From assembly GCA_037013685.1 (NCBI GenBank), contig CM072886.1, positions 59,264,933-59,328,932 of the forward strand: a DNA stretch of 64,000 nt, in the 5' to 3' direction. Position numbers and translations under genes: made by a program. A model generated the notes under the pieces. That model did no database searches and was not told the origin of the DNA. It worked only from the letters and a program-made list of their open reading frames with translations. This document shows, in pieces, positions 27,401 through 40,350 of this stretch. This DNA is from Acridotheres tristis. Taxonomy: Eukaryota; Chordata; Aves; Passeriformes; Sturnidae. The stretch's first letter is position 1; the number at the start of each line of letters is the position of its first letter.

Positions 27401-28360
27401 TGCTATATATGCTAGACTTTGAATAAAAATATCTTTGTTTCATTGGTTTGGAAGTTTCCTTCATTCTTTTTAAGATCAGCTCTCAATCATTTACAGCAAA
27501 TGATTTCGCAACTCTTTTATTTAATATGTTTATTTTAATTTTTTTTCTTTTAATAAAATCTGCTCATTCAAATAGCCACAGCTTGACGCCACACTGAAAT
27601 AGATTTCTGCTAAAAAAAAAAATTTAAAAAGTGGACAGAACACACTCTGGTGTGTTGAAGAATAAATGGTCAAGAATTAATTCAGAGTGGTGACCAGTAT
27701 ACAGTTCTACAGAGAATATGAAATTTGCACCTTCCTAGGTGTCACAGCCCAGAGCCCAGATTTCTAAAATGAGATCTAATATTCCACATTTTTCCATAAG
27801 CAAAATAAATGCCCTTTTTTTTGCATCTCATTAAGAGGGCATGCATAATATTTCACCAAGTTCTAAGGGGACCCATATCAAATTTGGGTTATTTTTCTTG
27901 GGTTTTCTTGTTTATACTAAAAGAAAAGCATATCCTCTTTCTATGATAAAAAACACACAGCTAAGATTACAAACACAGACAAGGGAAACAGCATACTTGT
28001 CATGGATAATACAACCAAATATTCAGAAATAGTACAATTATCCCATGGTGCATACATCAAAATACATCAAAGTTTCAGTAACTTCTGTGTTCAGGAAGTT
28101 TATTTAAAACAGCTTGCAATTAAAATTTTAGATGGAAGAGAGCTTTGACCTGCCTTTTCGAGCCTAGAGAAGGACACCATTCTGAATCACAGTGTGGCTT
28201 AATGTTATATTTGATATTTTTTTTATATTTTCATGTGTCAGATTTCAAACTGATCTTTTAAGAATACCAAAGCTGGATCTAATTTTAAGAGAACCAAGAG
28301 TAAGCAGCTTCACAGTTACTATCAACTTGATACTTAAACTTCTGAGTTACCTGGTTTTTT

Positions 28361-28420
28361 AAATAAATGTATTAAATACATGTATTATACATGCATACAT
28401 GTATTATATATGTATATCAG
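28361..28420. repeat. AT-rich palindromic patch
   Basis: Repeated and self-complementary ATACATGTATTATA-type units near 28375-28415. Simple sequence that could form small hairpins. Confidence 0.7.
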
Positions 28421-28717
28421 AAACAAGTAGAAAACTGAAATCCAAGCTTTTATCTTCTTACAATCCCTGTCACTGCACACACTGACAGATTGCAGTAATG
28501 GCGAAAAGACTTTGCAGGGTCACACAGATAAGATTATATTAGTGAAGAGAAGCTGAAGAAACTTTTTGATCCTCAAAAAAACTACTCAGTAATTTATGAA
28601 TACTTTTCCTTATATCTCTCCACGGATGGTTACTGCATGATTGAATACTGCACAAACTTCTTCCAGCTAAGTGGACAATATTAGGAGAATTTCTTCAGTA
28701 GTATCTTTATCCGCAAT

Positions 28718-28788
28718 ACCAAAACAACAATAACAAAATACAAACAGACAAAAAAAACCCAAACAAACCAAAACAAACCAAACCAAAA
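28718..28788. repeat. A/C-rich low-complexity tract
   Basis: Imperfect AAAC/AACC repeats over about 70 bp. No attached retroposon body recognised. Confidence 0.75.
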
Positions 28789-30690
28789 TGCTTCCATGAA
28801 ATTTTAAAAAATCCAAAACTTCCTCAGCACTGACTGCCAGTCACACATACTCCTGCATATATAGGATAATGACCAGAGTATGAAACTGGCCATTTTTTTC
28901 ATATGTCACAATAGTTTCATTCTTCATTTAGTATATGAAAATGCAAGGATTTACTTTCATCATCATTTCCACATATATTTTACCATTGCCAAAGCCTGCT
29001 TGTGTATGTATTCTGAGTGGTCCCAAATTTGTCCTGGATATAAAACAGAACTGAGCAGGCCACTCATTGCAAAGCAGTGCACATCAGTGGGTCAAATTAA
29101 GTTCTGGCATAACCTGGCTACCTAGGGTTCAGCAGGGAAATCTTGCTCAGCAGGTTGCAGGAATGGAGGCAGCATACATGGCAGAGAACATACAGAAAGC
29201 TGATAGAGCAGGTTGTTCAGAGATACCTACAGAGGCTGCTCGAAGAACTGACAAATAAGAGTGTCAAATGTACAGTTATTTGTCTTGAGTTGGAGAACTG
29301 AACCCGAACAATTAATGTGTTGTGTGTATACATACATTTATCTGAAAAACCCATTACACCCTCTTAATCTCTTTTTAATCTTCAACACAACAGAAATTTT
29401 CATCATAACACTCCATTAATTTAAGGGTAATGAAGAGCAATGCTTCAGATAATTGGGGAAAACCCCTGGAACTCCAAAAACTTGTTCAGCTAGACAAGTC
29501 ACACTCAAGCAAAAATTTACAGCAGATACAAGCAACAGAGAAAATTCCTGGAATAACTTATTTCTCTTAACCCAGATGCTCCAAGTTCCCACTTTTACGT
29601 TCAGTGATCAGCCCCAGAGAAGAGCTGGATCCCCAGGCAGTATTAATCAGCAAAATGTCAGTGAAGTTCATGGCTATGTGTCATCCTGATGACCCAACAT
29701 GGTACAGCCACAGAAGCTCAAGCAAATGACTGCTTTCCAGGCAAATTTATCTGAATCATCCTTCTGAACTCTGGCTACAGGATTTTCTTTAACTTAAAGT
29801 CCTGAAACATTAAAGAACAGAATGCATCAACTTAATTGGAAACAGTTTTGTCACAACACATCCTGCCTCTGTTCAAGGATTTAGAGAGAGGAAAAGCCCA
29901 TGCTTTGAAGCACTGTGACAACTTAAGATAAATTTCAGCATTACTTTTCTAACAGAATATAATTGAAAACATACTTCAACACAGACTCTAATCTAGCTCT
30001 GGTTAGAGATGTGCTCAACCCACAAGTTTCAACCTCAACGTTCCCAAGTCTTGAAGAAATGCTGACTCAGAGCCAAATTGTCTTCTCTTTCTGTAACAGT
30101 CTTTAACACTACTGAATTGGGCTCATTACTTACTAAAAATCGAAATGGCTGCTCCTACCACCATTTGTGTGCCTCTTTTCATCACACTAATGCCTAAAGT
30201 TCCTATTTCTTTCAATCCCCCTCAAAGATTTGGGTGAAATACCTGTGTATTATGGAAGATAATCCCTCTCCCCAATGCTTCAGTGTCTAAAGAGACAAAA
30301 CTGGCAGGCAGTAAGATAAAGAAAGCATTGTTATCTCCATTTTCAGCTAGGAAACCAGGCCTTAAAATGACTAAGTCAGAATACAGAGAGGTCAGGGATC
30401 AGATTCTCAAATGCTCAATAACCAGCATCAGAGCCAGACTTTCATAGGAAAAAGAGAGAAGAAAAAAAAAGAGGGGGGACAACAGGGGGAAATAGAAAAG
30501 AAACAAGAAGAAAAAAGTGTCCAAACTCTATAGTTCCTACTTTTATTGCACATTTTCAAAAGATCTTTTTGCAACACCTTGAAGATCTGTCCACTTGGGC
30601 ACTCATTTGAGTGCTGCAATGGGAAGGTATCTCTCAAGGAAATCTCTCTCTCCAGTTTGGGTGCTGCTCCCATTTTGAAGCATGGCAGTA

Positions 30691-30786
30691 TGTGAGTTGC
30701 CCAAGGCCATGAAGGAAGTCTCTTGCAGAGCCAGAAATTTGAATCAGCAACTCCTGTGCCCTAACCACAAGTCTATCCTTCCTCTC
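30691..30786 (+). mobile_element. MIR-like SINE relic (core/3' part)
   Basis: The order GAGTTGCCCAAGGCCATGA, then GCAGAGCCAGAAATTTGAAT, CAACTCCTGTGCC and CTAACCACAAG is the typical core-to-3' sequence of old tRNA-derived MIR-type SINEs. A phrase resembling the preceding part (TTATCTCCATTTTCAGCTAG) is at 30330-30349. The element may therefore be split by about 300 bp of later sequence, or there may be two relics. Ancient and inactive. Confidence 0.65.
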
Positions 30787-33276
30787 ACTAACAACAGTGT
30801 ATTTCTTTGTTAAGTTGCTTTCTAGTTAGATATAGTATAATAGGCCTTTTTCTTTATTCATTCACAATGGTAACATGACATTATGAGATTGGCACTTGTC
30901 ATTCACAGTGAATGTTCTTTTTCCTCTGGCCCCTCAAAACACAAACACACTTAAAAGATTGCTGTCTGCAGATGACACTAGAATCTCTTGTACTTTAAAG
31001 CCTTTTTTCCAGCAGCACTCAGATCAGTAAATTGCCCTTTATTAATATTTTTCAGGATATGAGAGGCTGAAAAGTTGCAGATCCCAGGTACAAAGAATTA
31101 TTCCCCCTTGCCACATAACCTCCTGGAAGTGAAAAAAACCTTTCTGGTCAAAAAGATCAAGATGACAGGAGCTCGTTCATATAATATCCCTTAGCAGCTG
31201 CTGCTACTGTGGGAATCCTAAATACTTCAATAATAGGTCAGTCACCACTGGCTACCACTTTACATGTGAGCAGCCTTAAGCATCTGTGCAAGATGTACAG
31301 AGCACCAAGTGGAAAACACAAGTTCAACACCATGTTTTCTTTTGCTTCTTTTTCTACTTTATTTAGCGGCATACATGTAATTACTCACCAATTCAAGCTC
31401 TGGAGACCACAGGGAGATGTCACTGTGCAAACCAAGAAAATTGTAGATACTCACTATATCTGTGTAGATGAATGTATGTGAGAAGTGCCTGATGTACAGA
31501 ACTCTATTCATCTCTGAGTTACTATTTTTGTATTTGTCTCATTTGGGATTTTTTTTTAAATTCAGTTTCTTCAAACCCTGCCCTCTTCTACATGACCTTT
31601 TTGATCAATAGTCCTTTGTTGTGTTGTGAGGCCTTGGCAGCAAAGGACAGAATGAATACAGCTAATTCTTATCTAATGTTTACCTTCAAACTCTTTGGGT
31701 CTTGGCACAGGTTTGAGACATTTGTTTTACTTAGGTTTTATAACTCTAAATGATGCATATTGCTTGAGAATGTGGTGTCCTCTAGAGATTCCAGGGTTCT
31801 CAGCTGACCTTTCCCTCTGCTCCTGCAGTTGCTTCTATCTCTAGCCCACTTGCACCTTTCTACTTCACCACCTCAGAAATTAGTGGATTACCTCAGCCTC
31901 TCTGATACATCTTTTGGCAAGTCAATGAAAGTCAGGTTGCCAACTATTTTTATGTGGAAAACAAGCCTCTCCCTGTCTTTTTAAAGTTTTTTGTTTTTTT
32001 TTTTTTGGTGGTAAGAGGACTCAAAAAGCCTCTTTGTCAAATTCTACAGTTGTCTGCCATTTTAAAATCCAACTTCAATTGGTTTTAGTAATTACACAGT
32101 CTTCTCGCAGGAGTTTCACTGACAAAAATTTGTGACTGATTTTCAGATGACAAATCAGTGTGACACTTTCTGTTCTTTTTTACCCTAAAGAAAGCCTGCT
32201 ATCCTATATGAGCAGATCTATTATTGTTTCAGACACTGTCGTGTAACAGTACAGCCCTGGCAGCTCCTAGAACAAAACCATCAGATGTATGGGACTCCCT
32301 CCCTTCCCCAGCAGCTTTCTCTCAACAAGTACTGCATTTAAGCAAACAGCCTAAAGCACGACTAATGCCCCAGTGAGAGACAGCTATTTGAAAACTTTAG
32401 GGATGTATAACTGACCATAGAGAGGGCAAAAGGATCAAAAATGAGCCTAATGTTACAATTGCAGATGCAAAATAAATTAATACTCCCACAGAGGGAAAGC
32501 CAGATCTGTCAGACTGCCCAAGCCTCTGCAGGAGGTTTGGCTACTGCAGCAGCAGGGAAACAGCCTGAGACCAGGCATAAAAATTCTGGCCCTTAGAGTT
32601 AGACATATGTGCAGTTTAGAAGGTTGTTGGTAGTGGGAAATCCTCAGGCTAAGCATTTCTGTTACCAACCAAGTCTGTCCTTTTGCAAATAGTAATTTAC
32701 TGTTTCCTCTGAAATTTTCACTGGATTTGAAGGTCCTCTTGGTGTTCTTCAGACATGAAAAGTTAAGATGAAAAAAAGAATTTTGTGTTGCTTTGGTTTT
32801 GTTAAGATTTTTGCTTGATTTGGTTTTTAATTAGTTTGCATTCATATCATGCAAATTTAGAGCTAACCATTAAAGTTACCTCTAAATGTACTGTGAAATT
32901 GTTTGGGATTTCAAAAAATAAAAATTTAACTCAGTTGCACCCTTTTCCCCCACCCTAACAGCAGCTGCTGAAAAGCTGCAAGTTACCAACTATTGAAATG
33001 CTACATAAAATGCTCTAAAAAAAAAAAATCAAACATTTTTATTCAAGTAGATATAACCAAGTGAAACTTTCAGATTCACAATGTGCAGTAACACGTTAGT
33101 AAGTGACTGATCTATTGCTTATGAAAAGAAAAAAAAAATATAAGAAAAAGTCTTTTCACAGTTCAATAAAAAGTTACAATATTTGAGAAATGAATAAGAA
33201 GTCATGTAATGGCTTTGCAGCTTTTGAACTTTCACATGTTTCAGATTTTTCTAATGCTTGTGCGGATTAAAGAGAT
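30787..33276. other. Intergenic, no gene seen
   Basis: AT-rich sequence with a 13-T run at 31994-32006. No transposon or gene recognised. The open frame of 90 codons at 31209-31481 has no recognisable domain. Confidence 0.5.
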
Positions 33277-33537
33277 TCACATCTCAATGGCTGGGGCACC
33301 TCGCATTTTTTCTGGATCAGGTTTAATGATTTCCACACTGTAGAAACTTCACTTTGTATGAACACACCCTGATTTTAAGGAATTTTTCATACTTAGGTAC
33401 AAGTTTTCCAGTATATTTCTTTTAATGTTAACCCTGTCAAAGGGCACAGTGGCTCGATCATAAGAGTGAGCAACTCCTTCAATTTCACACATCAATTCAT
33501 TGGGGCTTTTCAGCATGCTTTTCTTTCCAGACCCCAA
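33277..33537 (-). pseudogene. Possible broken coding fragment or retrocopy, parent unknown
   Basis: On the minus strand a frame of ordinary, non-repetitive amino-acid composition runs from about 33537 (start reading GSGKKSMLKSPNELMCEIEG) to a TGA at 33349-33351. It then continues in the same frame for 23 more codons, ending EKMRGAPAIEM and a second TGA at 33277-33279. The balanced composition is unlike the Phe/Leu/Ile-rich chance frames around it. That would fit a decayed retrocopy or an old exon carrying one internal stop. I do not recognise the parent family, and no poly(A) tract or target duplication is evident, so chance remains a real alternative. Confidence 0.25.
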
Positions 33538-36500
33538 AAATAAATTAAAGAGGGAGGAGTGGGGTGTAAGGAAACAATAAAATAGAAGTCATCCATGGTT
33601 TTTTTTTGCTTCTGTGTATTATCTCAATCTGTACCCTAAAAAAAAGGGAGAACTATTTATTTCAGTAATGTGCAAAGTTCTTGGGTTTAAAGCTGCAACT
33701 ACACCCTTTTCATCTCTTTAAAGGACATTTCAAAGCAGGATTGTGAGACCCAAAGAGGGAGAAGAGTCTCTGATGTCCATCCAGCTCACACAGAAAAAAA
33801 CCTTGCATTTTCTACCCTTTGACGTAGGATTAAGGAGTGACAAAAAGCCATTTCATCCTTTCTAAGAAAATGCATATGTGAGGGCTTACATTAAATTATA
33901 AACTAGTGGCTATCAGGAAGGAATGGGTACCATCTAGAATCCAGCAATTATCACAGACCTCAAAAATCAGCACAGATGTTAAGTCCCCATGGCTCAATAA
34001 AAAGATGAACCAAATGTTTAAAAATATTTGCACGCGATAGGTGTGACAACCTAAGATGTAAGCTCTGAAGGGCCTGTGGAGAACTGAATCCAGTGGATGA
34101 GCAAAAGGGTGTTTATTCCTGTTTGTAGACCCATGAACTAAGAAAATTTCAGACCTTTAACTAATGTATTGGTTTCCATCATTATGCAGCACAGGAATAC
34201 AGCCAAAACTTCTGACTGTCTTACGTTTCTTCTAACATTTCTGCAACAGAAATGTCCAATTCATCCAGAAATCTTCAGCTACTCAGCAGTGCTGTTCCAA
34301 AATCCTGGCCACCTTCTGAATGTTTTTGCATGTTTCAAATTCGTATTATAGTCCATACTAGTATGAGACACCCATGATTACCTAAGGTTAACAAGAAGTC
34401 AAGGTTTATGGGGGAGACCTGATTTAAATAAAGGGCATTACCTCCCTTTATGACTGCCAAGTAGCTGAAAACAGCATCAGTTGGGCTGAGCAAAGAAAGG
34501 AACCAAATGCTGGCAGTACTTGAAACTTTGGAGAGTCCCTTTGAAGTGGGAGTACCCCAGTTAACCCAGCTCTCCAGCTGTGCCACCAGGGCCAGGATTT
34601 CACTGGGCCTTATAGCCCTGATTTCAGGTGATCTGCTGTTTGAAAACACAGAACCAAGTTGATCTGCACAGCATCAGCACCCTGTCCGTCTTCTTAGGAA
34701 TGCATCATAATATGAATACCTGGTTTGTGAAATCAAATATCATCTGTTCATTTGGGCTCCTTAGCCTGCCATTCACTTGCTTCTAAAAGAAATAGGATTA
34801 GTCTCATAAAACAAGGAAAACATTTCAGAGGGCGGTGTTTGGTCTTCATGTCTCATATTCAGCTAAACTCATATCAAATGTGAACAGATCATACAAATAT
34901 AGGCACCAGAGGAGGTTATTTTTAATGTTTGCAAGTATTTCTTCACAATCACAAAAATAAAAAAAACTTGATGAATATCATGCAAAGGAGGCAAAGTCGA
35001 ATTTGAAGGCAAGTGTGTGATTTCCTGGCTTTTAAAATAAAACGAAAGAAGATCCATGGGCTGTGACACAGCAAACAAGGGACTGAAGTGTGCTGGAACT
35101 TCTGTTTCTTTATAAAAGGGATATATTCAGAAAACTCACAAAGGTGCATTATCTTACCTGCCATTGCAAGGTGAAGAAAGAAAGACTGTAACTTGTGATC
35201 TCATCTGCAGCTGTTAACAATTGTAAGCTTTAGTTTTAAATGAGTAATATGAAGAGATGCTGGAGATGACACATCAACAAAAATATAGTCCAGCTAAAAC
35301 AGCGCATACATGTGTTAGTGCATGCATGCAGGAATTTCAGCTGAGATCCATAATACACTGCCATCTGTAGAGGTCATGAGCAGGAGATCTACATCAAGAC
35401 TCACCAGCCATTTGTTTCAATCATAATGAAACCAAGTCTGCAGCACCATGCACCACCTCCTCCATTCTGCATGTTTTCTGCAGATAAAATACTCCAAAAA
35501 ATCTATCTCCAATGTCCTCTACGAACTGCCATTATTTCAAACATCTCCAACTTTGAAATATCAAAAACATTTTGACCTCAAAAGAGCCTAATTACTGAGT
35601 CTGTATATAACAAAGAAAAACATGGCAAACCCAGACATAACTGACATAACTGTGGTATACCTACCTCCATATGAATAATTTATTTGAATATTGGTGTGAG
35701 TACTGTTAATGCAACACTAAAGTGTTAAAAAAAAAGAGATAAATGAACCTTAATGATGATAACAGCACAAGTGGCTAGAGAGCTAGAAAGCATTTCTTGT
35801 TTGAAATTGTTGCATTCTGCCTCCCTCGACATTTCTAAGAGCCCTAGCCTTGTAGGTCAAGACACCAGCCATCTCATTACCCGAGATTCTGCAGCCTGTT
35901 AAGAGACCAGGCTCTCCTTGGTATATTTGTTTTGTTCACTGCCTGTTCCCTTTCATTAAAAACTAAAGACATTTTATGATGAAAGCAGAAGTATTCAGAA
36001 AAACATAATTATCGAGACTCACTGCAACCCTACTTTACTAGCTCAGGAGTGAAGTGATATTTCCCCACATTTTCTCCTACTCAAGAGCAAATTTATAGTA
36101 AATTGCTCAACAAAAAAGTAAGCTTTCAAAGAATTTTCAGAGGAACAGAAGGGGGGAAATAAAAGTAGAAATAGAAACACCACACTTTGGAGGAGGAGTA
36201 TAGAAAAAAGACATGTTCAGGGGAAAATACCAGAGATGAAAGGCTGGCCCAACTGAATTCCAGAATAAAACAGCCATTGGTTTCAACAGGGTCATGATCT
36301 CTGTCAAGATCTGAGTCTGGATTCACTTTTGAAGTAGGTGTGGCCTAAGAGCAGGAGGGAAGAATTAACAATAATATAAAATATGTCCCTCTGTCTGAAA
36401 CAGCTCATCATACATTTCATTTCATGTCCACAAAAGGCACAAGTGTTTACGAAACACAGCTATCTTAGATACACCTCATTTTTTTACCACATTATCCTTT

Positions 36501-39500
36501 TTGCTTCCCTTCTATCACACATTAACATTATCTTTTTGTTTTGTTTTGCTGGTATTGAATGGGATCACAGAATTAATACAATGGCTGCTGCTACCCACCA
36601 GAACTGCCTATGTTTCATGTCAAGCCACTTTTCATCATAGAAGAAACAGCATCATATATCTAGAGGCACAGGCTTTGGTGTTACACCGAGACAACTGTGA
36701 TTACATGCTATGTGCTTCAGTGCTGTGTTTGTGTAAGTTATGCTTGTGTCTTGTATAAACACCCACATTCTACACGTATGCAGCAATTCTGAGTGCACAG
36801 GCACACTCATGCATGGATGCAGGAAGAGCAGGAATGTGGGAGCCACAATAATGCTGCTCCTGGCTGTTACAGAAGCATTTGTTACAGAATTTGTATTCAT
36901 GTTAATGGATCACAGAAAAAAAATCTTGTAAGGATTATTTTATTTTGTTAAACATTTGTATTCCCTACTGCATTGCAATAAAAGGAATGTGCTAACTGCT
37001 AGGCTTTTAAGAAATATGAGACAATTCCTTGTACTTTTGGTTTGAAATCGGAACTGAAACACATTTGCCACAGAAGAGCTGATCTGTATGGCCCTGCAGG
37101 AGGTGAAGGCTGGAAGTCAACTCACTCCTTGTGGCATGGGAATCTAGATGAGTTGCTCTATATCCTGTATCCTCTGATCATTTACAGAAAAACAGTTGCT
37201 ATAAAATCACAAAATGCTCAGCAAATCCATGACTGGCCAAGACTTTGATGTCAGGAATACACCAAGCAGTACAGCAACCTCACAGCTGCAAATGGAGGCA
37301 GGATTCTGGATATTTTGATGGGGGAAAAAAAATTATTGCCTGCATATGCTCCCAGTAAATCAGCATTCACTTAGCCACCCTAGAGCATGAAACTCAGCAT
37401 AATAGATCTTTCATAGCTCACAGGAGAGGTCATGGTACAAGAATGTTGAAAAATACAACACAATCTTTTGTAGCTAAGAAACTTCAAGGTAGGAGGTGTA
37501 AGTTGTAGCAAGAATAGAAACCTCAGAGGAGATCATCAGAAAGTGATTAACATGGGTTTTTCAAAAGAATGTGCACAATGGACAATATTTTCAACACGAA
37601 CATATATTTCAAACTCCTCTGGCATCCTGTTTCTTATGCATTATACGCACACACATAGAGCTCCAATTTTTGGTTTGTTTCATTAACTCTGTATTTCTGC
37701 TACTCATAATTACCCAAAGTATTATGATCACATCAGTCACACATTCAATTGTTTGGAAAAAATTTCATTGAAGAGACTTTCAGCAGGGTAACTTTACATG
37801 GAATACAATTTCTGGTGTGCTAAATTTTTTATATTTAATATGTCACTTGATGGTTTGTTAAACTGTCTGATTTGATAATTTGTATAAACAATCACTGTGT
37901 TGAAATCCAGATAAACAGCAAGGACACAACTCTTTTCCAAGAGTATATGCTTTATCTTGTTTGTTGCTTTTCTTTGAACTCCTTCTTTTTTAACACAAAT
38001 ATACCAAACACTCAAATTCTTTTTTCTAGAAAATGGGGTATTGCCTTAATATAATATTGCATGCTTATTTTGATTTGCTGAAGCCCAACTCACATAATAT
38101 CCCAGGTGAACTGGATGAAACTACAACTGGCTACAGCCAACAAGGGCAAGAAACCTCAGGAGACAATTATAGACAAAGGCTATCTATTGCCTTCCATCAG
38201 CATACTGCAGGAAAGTGGAGCAGGACTTCAGATTTTGATCAAGAGAATATGGCTGAGGGAAGTGGGACCACAACTTTCTGGAGTAATCTCCAAGGACAGA
38301 CAAGGCAAAAACAATTACTGGGCATCAAATAGTGCTCCTCCCCACTTAGACTTCTCTAAAAATCTGTCAATCCATGAGACTGTCAGGAAGGAGCAGAGAA
38401 GGAAGTGGTGCAAGTTTCAGTAATGAATCAATGCCAGGGAAAAGACATAGGAAATTCAACTCTGTAGGAACTGAATGTTTTGCCTCAGCCATAAAATGCA
38501 TTCAAATTCATGTCTCCATTTCTGGTTTCTTTTTTTTAATACCTTCCCAATAAATTCCAGGGACTAAGGCAGGACAGCTTTGGTTCCAGGGAAGCAGCCA
38601 GCTGTCCAGAGAGATGCATAGGCAGCTCACACTCCTCTGAAAGGTACATCAGATCTGCAGCTGAACTGTTCACGCCCTTCTAGAAGGTATCTCATTCACC
38701 CAAATATTTAAAATTAAACTGTTTCAGACAAAAATCAGTTCACTGCTTTTCAGCACCAAGTCACATTTTGTATTTTGCAATTCCAAAGACATTCTCTCCC
38801 ATCCCCCACTGTCTCATATTTTGAAAATTCCCACTTCTTTGAGTGTGATGTCATGATGCATTGCCATTCAATATTTAACTTTAATTATAAGCACTAAATT
38901 GGAACTTCTTTGCATGGTAAAAAATCACACAGAGGGAAATAGTGGTTCAAACAAAGATTTTCTATAATTAGTGATAATAACAAAGGAAATATTCATGATT
39001 ACATCAAAGGATTCTTCACTGAGTATTGTTTTTATTTGCTTCCTAAGGGAGCATAGAGTTCTCTGAAAAGATAACACTGTTTTAGGCAGACGTAGATAAA
39101 TAAAAGAAGGCCATCTAGAGAATCCAACTTCAAATCAGGGCCTGAAAAATACTCTGAAATCCAGAAGAGTTCTCTAATTGATCTGATTACATGCCAGACA
39201 TCAGCACTCTGCTAGGTATGCAGTGCTGATAAGCCTGCAGTATGTAAACACCTTTTCAGATGAACATGACACACAACACTGCAGTTACCCTGGGCATCTG
39301 TCTCCACATACATAAGGCATAGCCTGGGGATTAATTTCATCCACTATCATAATCAGGACTAATTTTTTGAAGTACAGGTAGCTAAAAATAGCTAAGAGCA
39401 ATGTTATGCAATAAAACCTGGTATATGTTTCCCCTATCCAGATGAAAGAATCAGATATGGCTTCAAATAAAATGAGGTGTCAGCCTGACCAGAACACAAA

Positions 39501-39769
39501 ATATATTCATTTCATTTTCTTCCAGAGTGGCAGTATTTTAATCTTCCATACATTAAAGATGCATGCTCACTATCGTATCATTTCAACAGCCTAAATATTA
39601 AATTATGACCAAAAATTCACAACACTTCTGCCCTCCCCTGGAAAAAAAAAAAATAGGTCAAAAATAAATGGAAAAAAACTGTTTTCTGCTCCTTTTTATG
39701 CATTTGACAGAGAGGAAAAAAAAATGAGGGAGATAAATCTGCATAATACTGAACCGAATCTCTTTAATT
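33538..39769. other. Intergenic, no gene seen
   Basis: AT-rich sequence. Open frames of 99 and 105 codons near 38033-38423 overlap each other in different frames without a recognisable domain. No CR1 or LTR sequence recognised. Confidence 0.5.
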
Positions 39770-40350
39770 CCAGTCAGCTTTTATCATTCAATCACTGAGT
39801 CTGTATGTGGAAAAATTCATGCTAATTCCCCCTAGCAACAGCCGCAGCCTATCCGGGGGAGCCCCGCACCAGGCAGCTGCCAGCCAGCAAGAATAACTCT
39901 AAGTAGGTCAGCCCTGCATTTCTAAAAATGCCACGGTCTAGTAACCCCACTGTCCTGTCTGTCTGCCCTACCCCATAATAACCTCGATCGCTCGGTGACA
40001 CAATGACATACTACCCTGTTAGAGCGCAATCAAATCCCGCTGCATTATTCTGCTGCGAGCATCGCTGCTGGATGAAGGACCCGTCGAGGGGCAGCATTAA
40101 TCAGGCAGCCATTCATGTCCACTAGCACTTCACTCTGGAGATGGGGCCTGCATTAATGACCAGCTGTTTGAACTAACACAAACAAAATAATGCCTTCCAC
40201 CCTGTTGGTTGTGCAGAATACACTATTCTAATCAGGCAGGTTATGCTCATTGACTAAACCTAAGATGTAAATTAAACAGCCCCAGACAATGCCAGCTTTT
40301 GTAACCTTCCATTAATTAGAGTAAGTATATTTAAATTATACTACACACAA
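39770..40350. promoter_or_regulatory. Candidate conserved noncoding regulatory element
   Basis: A repeat-free block with balanced base composition and dense homeodomain-like sites. The 11-mer TAATCAGGCAG occurs twice, at 40098-40108 and 40229-40239. Other TAAT/ATTA sites are at about 40151-40157, 40247-40256 and 40310-40318. CpGs survive in CTCGATCGCTCGG (39983-39995), unlike the flanks. No open frame of note exists. The combination resembles developmental enhancers in gene deserts. That is inference; conservation must be shown by alignment. Confidence 0.4.

Larger units (their letters stand above)
21442..30690. other. Intergenic, no gene seen
   Basis: AT-rich stretch without recognisable genes. 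It contains a 16-bp direct repeat (27361 and 27385), an AT/palindromic patch at 28361-28420 and an A/C-rich tract at 28718-28788. Segments around 24160-24440 and 25900-26170 look non-repetitive and could be conserved noncoding DNA. Nothing in the sequence alone proves it. Confidence 0.5.

Noticed and set aside
38033..38423. Two overlapping frames of 99 and 105 codons
   Set aside because: Different frames over the same DNA, no domain recognised, no exon signals or poly(A) signal.
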